Below, one piece after another: positions 47,480 through 58,772 of a stretch of 64,000 nt of DNA. The notes below the pieces were generated by a model that saw only the letters and a program-made list of their open reading frames with translations, made no database searches and had not been told where the DNA came from. The translations under genes were made by a program, and so were the position numbers. Within the stretch, counting starts at the first letter, position 1. The number at the start of each line of letters is the position of its first letter. The stretch is taken from the NCBI GenBank assembly GCA_017871115.1, contig JAFCIZ010000002.1:1633501-1697500 (forward strand), in the 5' to 3' direction. The DNA is from Cunninghamella blakesleeana. Its lineage: Eukaryota > Mucoromycota > Mucoromycetes > Mucorales > Cunninghamellaceae.

Positions 47480-48630
47480 AGATAATGATAAATTAAAAAT
47501 GAAACTTACTGCATGGCCAGGGACCTATACGAGGCTTGTTGAATTCGACGCAGTGGGAACCGTGTATAAGTATTGGTTGTGGATACTTGGTTTCTCGCAC
47601 CATCCTAAACGGTGGATGGCATTGCACAGAAAGGTTCAAGCATGTTAACTCGAGTTCAGGAGTTCAGCCTTGCAGCCCGTTTGGTTGGGTTCATTTTTTA
47701 TTTAGAGTCATTGTTGGGTTAATGCTTATTGGTTTGGCCTGTTGATGGCTTTTTACTATTTTGTGATGGTAAATTATGCTTGAAGGTAACTGAACTCAAC
47801 CAAGTTGGCTTTTCGGGATTTCTTTGTGCATAACCTACAAAGATATCTGGGGAGTCGAAGAAATAATAGTGGATTGTATGATCACAGCATAGTGGCTGCT
47901 TATCATTCAAGACGATTGGCTTTGTTTTTCTTATTCTTTGTAACTAGTATTTTATTATATTCAAAACTACGTTCAGCCTATTTTATTCAAGAAGATGACT
48001 TTTTTACTTAAGATAGCACCCCTTTACAATTCGTGGTGGCAAGCTCGTTATATTCATATTGTTGACCTCATACACTCAAAATTTTTGCACTTTCCTATTC
48101 AAGATGATGGCCTGTTTCTACTTAAAATGGTCGGCTATTCTTATTTATTATATTGAATCTTTTTCAAGATGTTGATATGGTTTTATTGTTTACGGCGATT
48201 ATTCAAGATACTGGCTTCTTTTATTCAAGTTGGTTGGTCCTTTTATTCTTTTGTTTATAATTATTTACTTTCTTAATAAGAGGATACCGCATTCGATATT
48301 TATATCATTACCCTACCAATAGTTGATCACTATCTAGTGGTTTTAACGTGGCGCGATGGGTTTTAGCAATGCCATATCCTCTGTCATTACAAAGTAAATT
48401 ATTATAAATTTTTTATTTTACCACTTCTGTTTCCTTACCATAGTTGCCACTGAGTGGTTTAACGAGGCGCGATAGGAAATTAAGAAAAGGAGGGGTGTTT
48501 TTAGTGGAATTGACCACACTACTGGGTTCTCTTCCCAGTGTCGAACCGAAAATTTTGGTTAGGATTTTCACCTCTCATATCTTTGTGTAGGATTTTTGAT
48601 CCATAAGATATAAAAAAAAAAAAAAAAAAA
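47480..48630. repeat. Repeat-rich island, possible decayed mobile element ending in poly-A
   Basis: Less AT-rich than its surroundings. At least six copies of a TTATTCAAGATGATTGGC-like word occur (about 47905, 47984, 48096, 48161, 48201, 48221). A pair of about 45 bp direct repeats lies at 48318-48363 and 48440-48480, sharing TAGTGGTTTTAACGTGGCGC and CGATGGG/CGATAGG. A hairpin ACTGGG-TTCTCTT-CCCAGT lies near 48523-48541, followed by a near-palindrome AACCGAAAATTTTGGTT. The block ends with an 18-base A run. This mix suggests remains of a retroelement, but no coding domain, clear terminal repeats or target-site duplication can be seen. Confidence 0.5.
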
Positions 48631-49122
48631 GCATGTAGTAAAATAAATAATATAAATAGTATTTGCTTTTATTTATCTAATAATACTGATAGAAATATTT
48701 ATAAACTTGCGCTGTTTAAGTTTATATATATTAATAGTGTTTATTATTAAAAGCTATACAAAAAAGTATCATTTTATGATGAAAAAAAAGGTATATATAG
48801 CATGTGAGTAGCAAAATTCAAAAAAAAAAAAAAAAAAAATGGTTACCATGTAAAAAAAACCTTCGGGAATGGATGATTTTTACACCCTATAAATTTACTT
48901 TATTTATAATATCCTTTTTGGGATGATTTATATTTAAATGGATAAATTTTACCGAAATGACAAAAAAAAAAAAAAAGCGTTCGGCGTACTTTTCTTTAAT
49001 AATACGGAATGTTAGCCGATAAAATAACAATATATATAAAAAAAAGCTTTTCTACCTTTTTATCATTTTTATTGAATCAATTACATTTATTTATTTTACT
49101 TTATTTTATTCTTAAGAAAAAA

Positions 49123-50481
49123 ATGACAGGAGAACAACCTATTATAATTATTGGATCTGGGTTATCAGGATTAGTATTAGCCCATGCCTTAAAAAAATAT
49201 CAAATTCCCTATATAATATATGAAAAAGATCAAGGAATTCATTCAAGAAAACAAGAATCCTCTTTAACTTTACATCAGTCCTGGTACCAATTAAGTAAAA
49301 TATTTTCTTCTGAATCCCTTTTATCCTTAATTGAAACCGCTAATGTGAATCCTGAAGAAACTAATAATTTAAGTATGGTGATAGTGGATGGTAGTACTAA
49401 TACAATCTTAGAATCTCTTGAAACCAATGGACCAAAACATCAACATCAAAAAAATTTAGAATCCATTTCTACTGTTCCTATGGTTGCCCATCGTTTAAAT
49501 CATCATCGTTTACGCCAATGGTTGATTCAAGATCTTGATATACAATGGGGATATGAATTTGATCATGTTGTTCAGCAGCAAAACAAAGATAATGTTCAGG
49601 TTCATTTTAAAAACGGCCATGTAGCTCAAGGTAAATTGATTATAGGTGCTGATGGAACAAGGTCTAAGGTATGTCAAGAATTAGTTGGTGGCAGTGATGT
49701 TTTTAATCAAATCACAACACATCATCCAGCTTATATGCTTACATGTAAAAGATGGTTAACAGAGAATCAGTATAATGAGATACGTCAAATCGTCAAACTT
49801 CATGGTTTTATTTTTGGTTATCCAGTTGCTAATCAAAATAATAATGATGATGGCGATGGTGATGAAATCAAATATCCTGAATATCCATTAAATTTATTAT
49901 TTGTGGTTTTGAATGATGTTAATAGAGAGATATCACCTGAAGCTCCTTATCAAGTCTGCTGGATGATTTCAAAATATGAACAAGATATGGATAAATTAAC
50001 CAAAGCAGATAGATACTTGACTGACCATGATCGTTTACAATTAGCTAAATCATGGGTTAAAGGCCGATTCCAAGATCCATTCCAATCTCTAGTATTAGAT
50101 ACTCCTGATAATGCTGTAGTATCCAAAATAAATTTATGGGAACGACTTGTACCAATAGATCATTTATCCAAACAATCTTCTGTTACACTTATTGGTGACG
50201 CCTGTCACAGTATGGTACCTTCTCAGGGCGCTGGTGGTAATCAAGGTATTGTAGATGCTGTTACATTAGCGGATCAATTAAAAAACGTTTATCATCCATC
50301 TGTTGATTATCCATCAACTTTGCTTGCTGAAGCTTTATCTAATTACCATCAAGATACTTATTCAAGAACTACGCCCATTGTTGAATCCTCAAGTATACTT
50401 TATACAAATAGCTTTAAATCACCTGAGTTTTTTGTTCAACAAATAAAAAAAATCAAGCAAATGATTAGTCAAAAGCATTAA
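49123..50481 (+). CDS. FAD-dependent monooxygenase (salicylate hydroxylase/UbiH-like)
   Basis: NAD(P)H- and FAD-dependent aromatic hydroxylase-type protein; the substrate is unknown. Intronless, 452 aa from the chosen ATG. An in-frame upstream ATG at 49009 would add 38 hydrophobic residues, but the dinucleotide-binding fold begins immediately after the chosen start (PIIIIGSGLSGLVLAHAL), so the shorter form is preferred. The three family motifs are present: GxGxxG (GSGLSG, about residue 12), the DG motif (IIGADGTRSKV, about residue 180) and the GD motif (VTLIGDACHSMVPSQGAGGN, about residue 355). There is no C-terminal membrane anchor. It is one of the few intronless genes here, which could reflect recent acquisition or retroposition; neither is shown. 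Confidence 0.88.
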   Translation: MTGEQPIIIIGSGLSGLVLAHALKKYQIPYIIYEKDQGIHSRKQESSLTLHQSWYQLSKIFSSESLLSLIETANVNPEETNNLSMVIVDGSTNTILESLETNGPKHQHQKNLESISTVPMVAHRLNHHRLRQWLIQDLDIQWGYEFDHVVQQQNKDNVQVHFKNGHVAQGKLIIGADGTRSKVCQELVGGSDVFNQITTHHPAYMLTCKRWLTENQYNEIRQIVKLHGFIFGYPVANQNNNDDGDGDEIKYPEYPLNLLFVVLNDVNREISPEAPYQVCWMISKYEQDMDKLTKADRYLTDHDRLQLAKSWVKGRFQDPFQSLVLDTPDNAVVSKINLWERLVPIDHLSKQSSVTLIGDACHSMVPSQGAGGNQGIVDAVTLADQLKNVYHPSVDYPSTLLAEALSNYHQDTYSRTTPIVESSSILYTNSFKSPEFFVQQIKKIKQMISQKH

Positions 50482-50751
50482 TTATTATCTATGCGTTTAT
50501 ATATATTTACTATTATTATTCTTACTATTATACTTTAGTTTAGTTTATTTATTACCTTATACTTTTCATATATATCCATATACATCCTTTTTTAGTAAAT
50601 TATATTTTTATAAATATAGCAAAGCATTATAATAATAATAATAATCTATAATTTATATATTTATATATATATATATACACTTATATAGTTTATTTTAAAT
50701 ATAATTAGTAAAAGTAAAATAAAAAGATAAAAATAAAAATAAAAATAAAAA
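50482..50751. other. Spacer between convergent genes
   Basis: Short 3' UTR region between the monooxygenase (+) and TAF6 (-), AT-rich with TA and AAAAT repeats. Confidence 0.7.
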
Positions 50752-52340
50752 TTAAATAGTATGTGCTGATTCCAAGATATTATCAATGATAATTTTTCTG
50801 TCTTCTCTTTCTAAAAACGTTTCCCCAATAAGAGATCCAATAAAATCGATTAATTTTTGTTGATCCTGATGAGATGCTCTTTCCCCATTTCCCATAGATG
50901 TATCTAGCCCATTTGCTGGTGATGATGATGATGAAATTATTGAATCATTTCCAATTTGTAATAAAATATCCTAAAAAATAATTGTAAAATAATGCAAATC
51001 AGTTTAATCTATACCAATTTTTTATATATATTTATATATTACCACTAATGCTTCTTTGCATTTTTCGGCGCTTGCTAATTTAAGGGCGTTTGTACTATTA
51101 AAAGCATGCTGTAAGCAATTTTCTGAATAAAATTTAATATTAGGTAGGATCAAAACACGAGTAACTTCAGTACCAAGTTTATCTAAACCTTTGATGGCTC
51201 CATATTGTGTTGTTAATGGTTTTGTAGGATCCAAAAAAGCGCGTAATAAAGCCTTAGTGATGCGAGGTTGCAATGTATGATATGATTTTCCATATTGGTG
51301 GCAAATATAAGCAATTAATGAAGCCGCTCTATCTCTAATACTCCAATGATCCTGTTCTAAAGGATCTTCACAAATAGTACGGCCAACCAAACATGATAAT
51401 ATAGATGGGACAAGTTGATGTAACTATTTTTTTTTAACAAAAAATAAAAATAAAGTAAAAATAAAAAAAAGTAAAATTAATAAGCGTTTGTATATATCAA
51501 AAATGTTCATTTATGATTCTATTTATTTTTATTATTATTTTACTTACATATGGTTCTACAAATAAGTGTTTATTATTTAATATAGAGTGTGATGTTGATA
51601 ACATGGCATCTAAAACTTCCAAATTTTTGTGATTCTGAATGACCTTTTTTTGAATATGTTGAACAAAATAAGGCAAAAGTTGGTGTAATCCAGGATCATT
51701 TCTTAAACTTTCAAAGGCTTGAGATCTTAATCGTTCATCTTCACTCACTATAGCATCAGTGATACGTTCAAAGTACATTTGTAATTCTTTTGATAATATA
51801 TGTTTTACTAATGGTTTCACATCTACTTGGTCGGTTGATATACCATTAGTTGAATTTTGAGTCTTTGGTCGCTTTGTTAATAAATCGGCTTTAGCGTCTA
51901 TATATAAATATAAATTTAAAAACTCATAACAGTTAATCATCTATATATATATTATCTATTTAATTCCTTTATCTCTTTATCTTTTTATTATTTTACCACT
52001 AGGGGTTGGATTCTGAGGAATAGCTGGTTGAACACCTTCAATAGCTAACCAATGAGCAGTAAAGGATACGTCTAAAGGTATTTTTGGTAAAGGTTTATTT
52101 ATAATAGAATCAAAATCGACTTCTTCGTCCTTGATATAATAAAGACTTTGGTTATTTACTGTTGTACGTTTAAACTTTGCTATGTCTCCATTTCCATATC
52201 CATACAAAGGTTCAACATTTTTTACTCGTAAAGCTGCATTAATATCATCAACTGTAAGTTTTGATCGTTTTGAATGGCGCATAAACTTTGTTGCTTCCTA
52301 AATATTAACAGAAAAATAATATTGGGAAATAATATTGGTA

Positions 52341-52372
<32 letters not shown>

Positions 52373-52702
52373 TAGTAATAAATTATTATATATATGTTTA
52401 TACGATTGAACAATTGTTATTATCATTATTATATTTTATAAATTTTTATTTTATTTCATTTTACTTGTATTAATTCTTGAACGCGATAATCCACATCTTG
52501 ACCTAAAGCTGTAGCAACATCGTCTTTTAAATTGGTAATACCTAAAGATTCACCTATATTCTATTTTAAATAAAATAAAATAAATATAAATTTTAGATTG
52601 TTAAAATAAATTAATAATTTCAATTATAATATTTAAATATTCTTAAGAAATGCAAAAGCTTTTCTTGATTACTTTTATAGTTTCTTTTGGTATAGCACTC
52701 AT
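50752..52702 (-). CDS. TAF6: Transcription initiation factor TFIID subunit 6
   Basis: Histone-fold and HEAT-domain subunit of TFIID (and of SAGA in many fungi) that pairs with TAF9. The first coding exon is 30 bases, 52702-52673 ([10 protein letters not shown]), joined to [31 protein letters not shown] and [20 protein letters not shown], a typical TAF6 histone fold. EPLYGY and [19 protein letters not shown] are the conserved linker between the fold and the TAF6 C-terminal domain. Helical HEAT repeats follow, including [28 protein letters not shown] and [18 protein letters not shown], then [15 protein letters not shown]. The tail ends at the stop at 50752. About six introns are inferred. Length is in the family range. 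Confidence 0.93.
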
Positions 52703-52717
52703 ATTATTGAATATATA

Positions 52718-52753
<36 letters not shown>

Positions 52754-53297
52754 AATACACAAAAAAAAATATAAAAGAGAGGAGAGAGGGAGGAAAAAAA
52801 AAGGTAAATATTTTAGAAAGAAAATTTAAACTCAGATTTTTTCGAGGATTTTTATTTCTTCTCTTCACTCTTTGATCATACCTACTCCAACTGAGTTAAA
52901 ACCGCCCTAAAAAATAAAAATAAAAATAAAAATATTATTGTAAAACCTATTAAAGAATAATGCACAAGTTAAATACTCACTTATATCTACAGATATTCGA
53001 TTATTTGACTTGAAGAATTAATAGATCAGCAAAAAAAGTAGTATTTTAAAAAATATTTTTTTATTATAATAATAATGATAATAACGAGTATAGTCATATT
53101 TTTTTTGAAAAAGATGTATATAAAATTTACTTTTTTTAAAAATCATATAATAAAAAACGATAATAATTTTCATGATGATGCTTTTATTATTATTAATGGC
53201 GAAAAAAAAAAAAAAAAAAATAATAGCTATAAAATAAAATAATTATGAAAATGTATGTATATAAATGATATTGATAAGATAAATAAAATAAAATAAA
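52703..53297. other. Spacer with TAF6 promoter
   Basis: Region of 595 bp between the TAF6 start and the SPX-RING stop. It has an extended TA microsatellite (52711-52751), an AAAAT run near 52911-52935 and a poly-A tract near 53200-53220. No gene is seen. Confidence 0.65.
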
Positions 53298-55461
53298 TTA
53301 CATTATAATACAATTATGATTCTCTTTACTCATTTTAGCAATTTGTTCAGGAGTAAACTTTCTTCCAGTCATGATTTCTATATCTTCAATAGCTTGTTCA
53401 CGTTCATTATCTCTTTTCTTTTGTTTAATTTCTTTAGGAAAATACATTAATAAAAAGTTTTGTAAAGGTTCATCTAAGTTTAAAGCACTAGCGGTTTTTA
53501 CAGCAGTTGGGTGTCTACAAAGAGGACAGCTATCCATTCCTTTCCTTTGAGCTTTGATTAAACATCTTACACAATAAAAGTGACCACATTTAAGTCGAAT
53601 AGGGCGCCAAGCTATATTCATACAAACAGGACATGCTATTTTATTTTATTTTTTTTAAAAAAAAGAAGCATAAATATAAAAAGATATACATAAATGATAA
53701 ACAAAATAACAAATCGATCAATTAAAAACTTACAATAATCATCGGGTTGTGGAATAATTGTTGTTAACTTGTCCATAATGGAAGCACATATTAACTTTGC
53801 TAAAGTAGGTGTAAAATATTTATCCATTCCAACAAAATCAGGAAAACTAGAACTTGCACTATACATAAAGGAAATAAAATCGAGAAGAAATAATTATTAT
53901 AATCATCTAAATCCTATTTATATATATATTAATTTATTCTTTTTTTTTTTTTTTCCTTAATCACATACGTAAGACCACTTCTTTTATCATGTTTTTTCAA
54001 GATTTTTGTCATAGCTGTTTGATTTAATGCTTGATAATGTTTCATTGTAATTAATTCAGTATTAAGAGCCATAAATTGTCGTAAGGCAGATTTGGAAGAG
54101 CTATTTTTTAATTTTGAGATCTAGATAAAAATTGATGAATAAAATAAATATATAAGCCATTTATTTTAATTTAATTTGCATATATATATATTTACCAAAT
54201 TTTCTTTATGAAGCTGACTAGCAAACCATGACATTTGTTGTTTTGCTTTATTTACAGAGTGCATTGATCTGTCGGTTTCAACCCTGCCTTGAAATATTTG
54301 AGCATCCATATAATGACCAAAAATTTGTCTCCAAATATACATGTCATCTTTTTGATTAGGTGAAGCCTATATCATTAAATAAAAAATAAAAATAATAAAA
54401 TAAAATAATTATGATAGGTGACCAATAAAAATAAACTCGTATAATAACATCGATTTTTTTTTTTGAAAATAGTGATATTAATAAAAATAAATGACTTACA
54501 ACTTTCACCATACGTTTTTCAAGTTCATTAATATCAGTTTCAAATTTGTCACAGGTATCTTTTTGCAAACGTACAGAACCTTGAAGTTCGGTCATGAGCA
54601 TATAAAAAAATTCATCATCCTGTTCCAGTTCGATCACCACGCTTTTCATTTCACCATTTTCTTTATTATTTTCATCCTTGTGTAGCGTTAATTGTGTCAA
54701 TTCTCTGATTAGTTTAGCAGTAGAGTTTCTTCTTTCTCTTTTAGTTATATTCACTTCATCCTCATCCTCATCCGTTAATTTTGACCCTTTTTGCTGTTTA
54801 TCTTTTTCTTTTCCATCTATTTTTTCTTCTTCCTTATCATTAACTATTTCTTTTTCTTCTTCCTCTTTTTTATAATTTAAAGTAAAAAAATCCACATTAT
54901 TTGAACTATGGCGATATTCTAATGGAAAACGTTTTGGAGGTGACGAGGATTGAGTCGATACATCCGATTCTTCTTTTTTATTTTCTTTTTCATCAACTGT
55001 TTTATCGTTATTTTGTTTTTGCTGCTGCTGCTCTGTATCAATAAACCCTGCAAGTAACTCGGTTACTTTTTTATTACTACTATCATAAGTGAATCGTATA
55101 CAAGGTTTTACATTGGGTGCTTCACCTTTTTTTAAAAAAAAATAAAAAATAAAAAGTCAATATCTACCTACACTTTATTTATATGTGTATATTTATATAT
55201 TATCACGCTGTTATTTTATTTTATTTTACCAGTAAAATAATACTGTATTTGAGGAGCATCAGGATTAGATTCATTTTCTGGAGACTCTTGCTCTTGGTGA
55301 TTTAAATGATCTTGTAACATAGCTACAGACATACCATAATGTTCAATTTCGTCAGCTACTTTTGTAATTATCTTTTTCAGCTTTTTATATTGAATAAGAT
55401 ATGGTCTCCATTCAAAAGGTATATTTTCAGATTCTGTTTCTAATTGTTTAGCAAACTTCAT
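53298..55461 (-). CDS. SPX-domain RING-finger E3 ligase with C-terminal CaaX-type end
   Basis: Predicted phosphate/inositol-pyrophosphate-sensing ubiquitin ligase. The N-terminal SPX domain starts at Met1 (MKFAKQLETESENIPFEWRP, YLIQYKKLKKIITKV), is interrupted by long acidic and Ser-rich insertions, and resumes with FFYMLMTELQGSVRLQKDTC, FETDINELEKRM and LRQFMALNTELITMKHYQAL then ILKKHDKRSG. The C3HC4 RING finger is CPVCMNIAWRPIRLKCGHFY ... CVRC ... CPLC, split by an intron whose phases join to DDYSCPVC. The protein ends in KENHNCIIM, a match to a C-a-a-X prenylation box. SPX-RING proteins occur in plants (NLA) and fungi; the CaaX end is unusual to my knowledge. A CTCACGTGAG palindrome lies about 140 bp upstream. 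Stop at 53298; about five introns. Confidence 0.88.
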
Positions 55462-56207
55462 TATAATTTCATGACAAAAAAAAGTAAAAGTGGAAGAAGA
55501 ATTTAAATAAAAAAAATTTTTTTTTAAAATTCTTTATATATGGTAAATTTAATTTTAAACCACGTCTCTAAATAATTTCGAATGATTGGTCATTATTCTC
55601 ACGTGAGTCTCCATTTGGTAGCTTTGTGTTACTTTGCTCTTTTTTTAAAAAAAAAAAAGAGATGACAATAAAGAAGAGATTGGTGATCAAGAATAGATTT
55701 CTTATTATTTTATTAATATTAGAGATTATCTTAATATTATTATTATTATTTAATTATTGAAAAAATAGTACGAAGTAATGTGCAATACTTTTAATAATAA
55801 TAATAAAAAACAATAATAATCAAGTGTATTTTTTTATTTTTGCATAACAAAACAAAATTAACTTCAAAGTTTAGTTAAAGAACAATTTTAGAAAAATGCC
55901 TTGTACGACAAATATTAAAAACAATTGGTGCGTGTGAAGGTATTAAAAAAAAGAAAATGTGATCACCAAGAGGTGTACATCCGTATGAAAAAAAACTAAT
56001 GATGAAGATGAAACTTTATTTTTCTATTAACAAATAAAATGTATTTTTTTAAGAAATAATAATAATAATACATATATAAAATAAATAATAATAATGAATT
56101 AAAATAATAATGATAATGATGAAATGTAAGTAGTATACAAAAAAAAAAGGTGAGAGTGGGAGTATATATATAAAAAAATTACAAAAATAGTATAAAATAA
56201 AATTACT
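55462..56207. other. Spacer with SPX-RING promoter
   Basis: Region of 746 bp between the SPX-RING start and the MFS stop. The proximal part has TTTTTTTAAAAAAAAAAAA tracts, an ATTGG (inverted CCAAT) at about 55585-55589 and the CACGTG palindrome. The distal part is TAATAA-rich 3' UTR of the transporter. No gene is seen. Confidence 0.65.
55598..55607. promoter_or_regulatory. CTCACGTGAG palindrome (E-box, Pho4-like)
   Basis: Perfect 10-bp palindrome with a CACGTG core 137 bp upstream of the SPX-RING ATG. In yeasts, CACGTG is bound by the bHLH factor Pho4, which controls SPX-domain genes. In this AT-rich background such a word is unlikely by chance, but binding is inference. Confidence 0.5.
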
Positions 56208-58412
56208 TTAAACAATTTCTTTCTTTTCTTTTAAATCAATAACTTCTTTTTCATTCAAAGTTTCGGTTGATGATAATTTTTGTGTTGTTGTTGGTCTTAC
56301 ACCGAATTTAATATTTTTAATGAAAAGGGAACATATCAAAGCTAAAGCAGATGCTGCGATAGGTAAAATGAATACAGTATGAATAGCATTATAATAAGCA
56401 TGAATGATTGGTTTTTGTATGTCCAATGGCATATTTCGAATATATAAATAATTTTCAAGAGCGCCATATTGTTTAGCAACACCCTATTTTAATATATACA
56501 TATAAATATAAAAATATTAGTCACTTCACATTTAAATAAACAAATAAAAATTTAGATGCTACTATTATTACTATTATTAAAAAAAAACTTACGAGAATTT
56601 GAGGGTCAATTAAAGCATATTGCGCTTTTAAAAAGGTTTGTAAAAGTACTTGATAAATTGCTACACCTACAGATGATGCTAAAATAAGGAAGAAATTATT
56701 CTAAAAAAAGAAAAAAATTATAAGTATTTTATTATTATTGATTTTATCTACATCTATGTATGTATGTATGTATGTATGTATCAATATATTCTTACCAATC
56801 CAATAGCAACAGCAATATCTTTTACATCAACCAAATATTGAATACATGTAATAACATTAGACTGTGATAAACCGAAACAAAAACCTATAAATATATATAT
56901 ATGTTAACAAAAAAAATCTCAAGTTAATAAAAAAAAAATCATTTCATTATTTTTTACTTTTTATTATTATTATTATTATAGTTTACCACAGAAAGTTAAA
57001 AATCCAGCTTGTTGACCCCAAGTACTTGATTCATTTACAGTAAAAAAAAGACCATAACCCAAAAGATTAATAGCAGCACCAAAAACAATATAAAATTTAA
57101 TGTAAGGGAAGACAGAAAGAGCATAACTACTACCAACGGAAGCAATAATGAGACATACCATATAAGGAATTAAACGAATACCAGAAGACATACTATTAGC
57201 GCCAAAGACAGATTGGAATAACATAGGTCCAAAGTATAAAGTACCAATGAAGACTAAACCTAAACATATCATGTATATATATAAAATAAGAACTGAAGGA
57301 TTGAAAATAACTCTTCCAGGCATTAACTAATATAATAAAAAAAGATTAAATATATAAATAAACATGGTTCAATAAATTAATTATGATATATATATATATA
57401 TACTTACGGGTTCTTTAGCTACATAAGTTTCAACTAAAACCAAAGCAATCAAAGAAACACCAGCAGCAACAATAGGACCAATAAAATGAGCACTTCTCCA
57501 GCCATAAGTAGGTCCCCAACTTAAAGCTAATAATAAACAACATACAAAACTAAGGGAGAATAAAGTACCCCACCAATCAATACGTTTAATTTTATCTGTC
57601 AAAGATGTTTTTTCTAATTTAAGAGGTTCTTCAAGTAACCAGGCAATAATAATAAAAGCGATGACGGCAAGAATCACATTTAACCAAAAATCCCAATGCC
57701 AATTGACATGATCAACAAATGCACCACCTAGTATATAATTATTATTAATATTATCATTTTTTTTAAAAAAATAAATAAAAAAGATTGAAAGTTAAATAGA
57801 ATGATCATTGTCATTATCATTATTATTATATAATTAAAATATATTTTACCAATAAGGGGACCAACACAACTAGCTAAACCATAAATAACAGTTAAAAGCG
57901 ATTGAAATTGAGGTCTACGCTGAGGAGGAACTAAATCTGTAATGATAATAAAAGCCAATGCCTATAGATATAATAATAATTATTTTTAATATATATGTAT
58001 ATATAAAGAAAAAAATAGCAATTATTATTAAAATGTTTTCAAAAAAATAATAGTTTTTTTTCTTATTTTATTTTTATATTTTACCATAATAAAACCACCA
58101 CCAACACCTTGTACACAACGACCAGGTATTAAGACATCCATTCTAGGAGCGAGAGAATTAACCAAAGATCCAATGAAAAACATAAGGATACCAAATAAGA
58201 AGACGGGTTTTCTATATAATTATTGAAAAAGTAAAAAAAGAAAAAAAAATATGCGCTTTTAATATATGTACTTTCTATTATATAATTATTGTTGATTAAA
58301 ATAAACCACCATTATTCTACCATTATTGTATATCTTATTACCTTCCAAAAATATCAGAAAACTATACATAATAAGAATAAGAAAAAAGAATAAAAAAATG
58401 AGTCAACTTTTC

Positions 58413-58449
<37 letters not shown>

Positions 58450-58772
58450 TAATTATAGGAAGTAATACACACCTTTCCTGCAAGAGGTTGCACAGCGTTA
58501 AAAACGACTAAATAGGCAGTGGCAACCCAAGTTTGTTGTGATAATGCATTTAATTCAGTAGCAATAATACTCATTGCGGGTGCTACTACGGTTGTATTGA
58601 GTGATACCATAAACATGGCTATAATAATACCAACATATAAAAGAACAGTTTTGAAACGTGATACGGTTGGTTTGTCATTATTAATTACTGTAGTGGAGGA
58701 TTGTTGATCTTCTTTTATATTTGAAGTGTTAAATTCATTATTTACTATTTGTTCTATTTCGTTATTTTTCAT
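56208..58772 (-). CDS. MFS drug:H+ antiporter-type transporter, 14 helices (DHA2-like)
   Basis: Proton-coupled exporter of the major facilitator superfamily, plausibly for drugs or secondary compounds at the plasma membrane or vacuole. About nine exons from 58772 to the stop at 56208. After a 40-residue acidic N-terminus, LNTTVVAPAMSIIATEL is the motif D1 region and WVATAYLVVFNAVQPLAGK follows (helix 2). FGRKPVFLFG is motif A. GRCVQGVGGGFIMALAFIII is motif B with its Arg, then [29 protein letters not shown] (motif C region). A central amphipathic block (DWWGTLFSLSFVCCLLLALS) and a C-terminal half including YFGPMLFQSVFGANSMSSGI are typical of DHA2 proteins. The cytosolic tail is charged. Confidence 0.9.
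56755..56780. repeat. (GTAT)n microsatellite in intron
   Basis: Six consecutive GTAT/TATG units in an intron of the MFS transporter gene. Confidence 0.9.

Larger units (their letters stand above)
46285..49122. other. Gene-free region with repeats and a GC-richer island
   Basis: Spacer of 2.8 kb between two plus-strand genes. The first part is AT-rich with three spaced copies of an imperfect repeat (46.9-47.4 kb). From about 47480 to 48610 base composition rises and several repeat families appear (see separate entries), ending in a pure A tract at 48612-48630. From there to the monooxygenase start the DNA is again AT-rich. No open frame in it encodes a recognisable protein. Confidence 0.65.

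Noticed and set aside
47490..47560. AAACTTACTGCATGGCC and an ATTGCAC word, suggestive of a U1-like snRNA
   Set aside because: The 5' splice-site-pairing end is wrong (TTACTG, not TTACCTG), no U1-70K loop is found and no convincing Sm site follows at the right distance.
47536..48011. Two open frames of 68-69 residues in the GC-richer island
   Set aside because: No family resemblance, stop-rich surroundings and no splice-supported extension; more likely chance frames in less AT-rich DNA.
48500..48600. tRNA gene on the minus strand, from a GGTTCGAC word and a 7-nt-loop hairpin
   Set aside because: No acceptor stem, D arm or correctly spaced A box can be folded around them. Kept only as part of the repeat island.
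49009..49122. Upstream in-frame start of the FAD monooxygenase with a hydrophobic leader
   Set aside because: The extra 38 residues are translated AT-rich leader; the family fold begins directly after the second Met, which has an A-rich upstream context.
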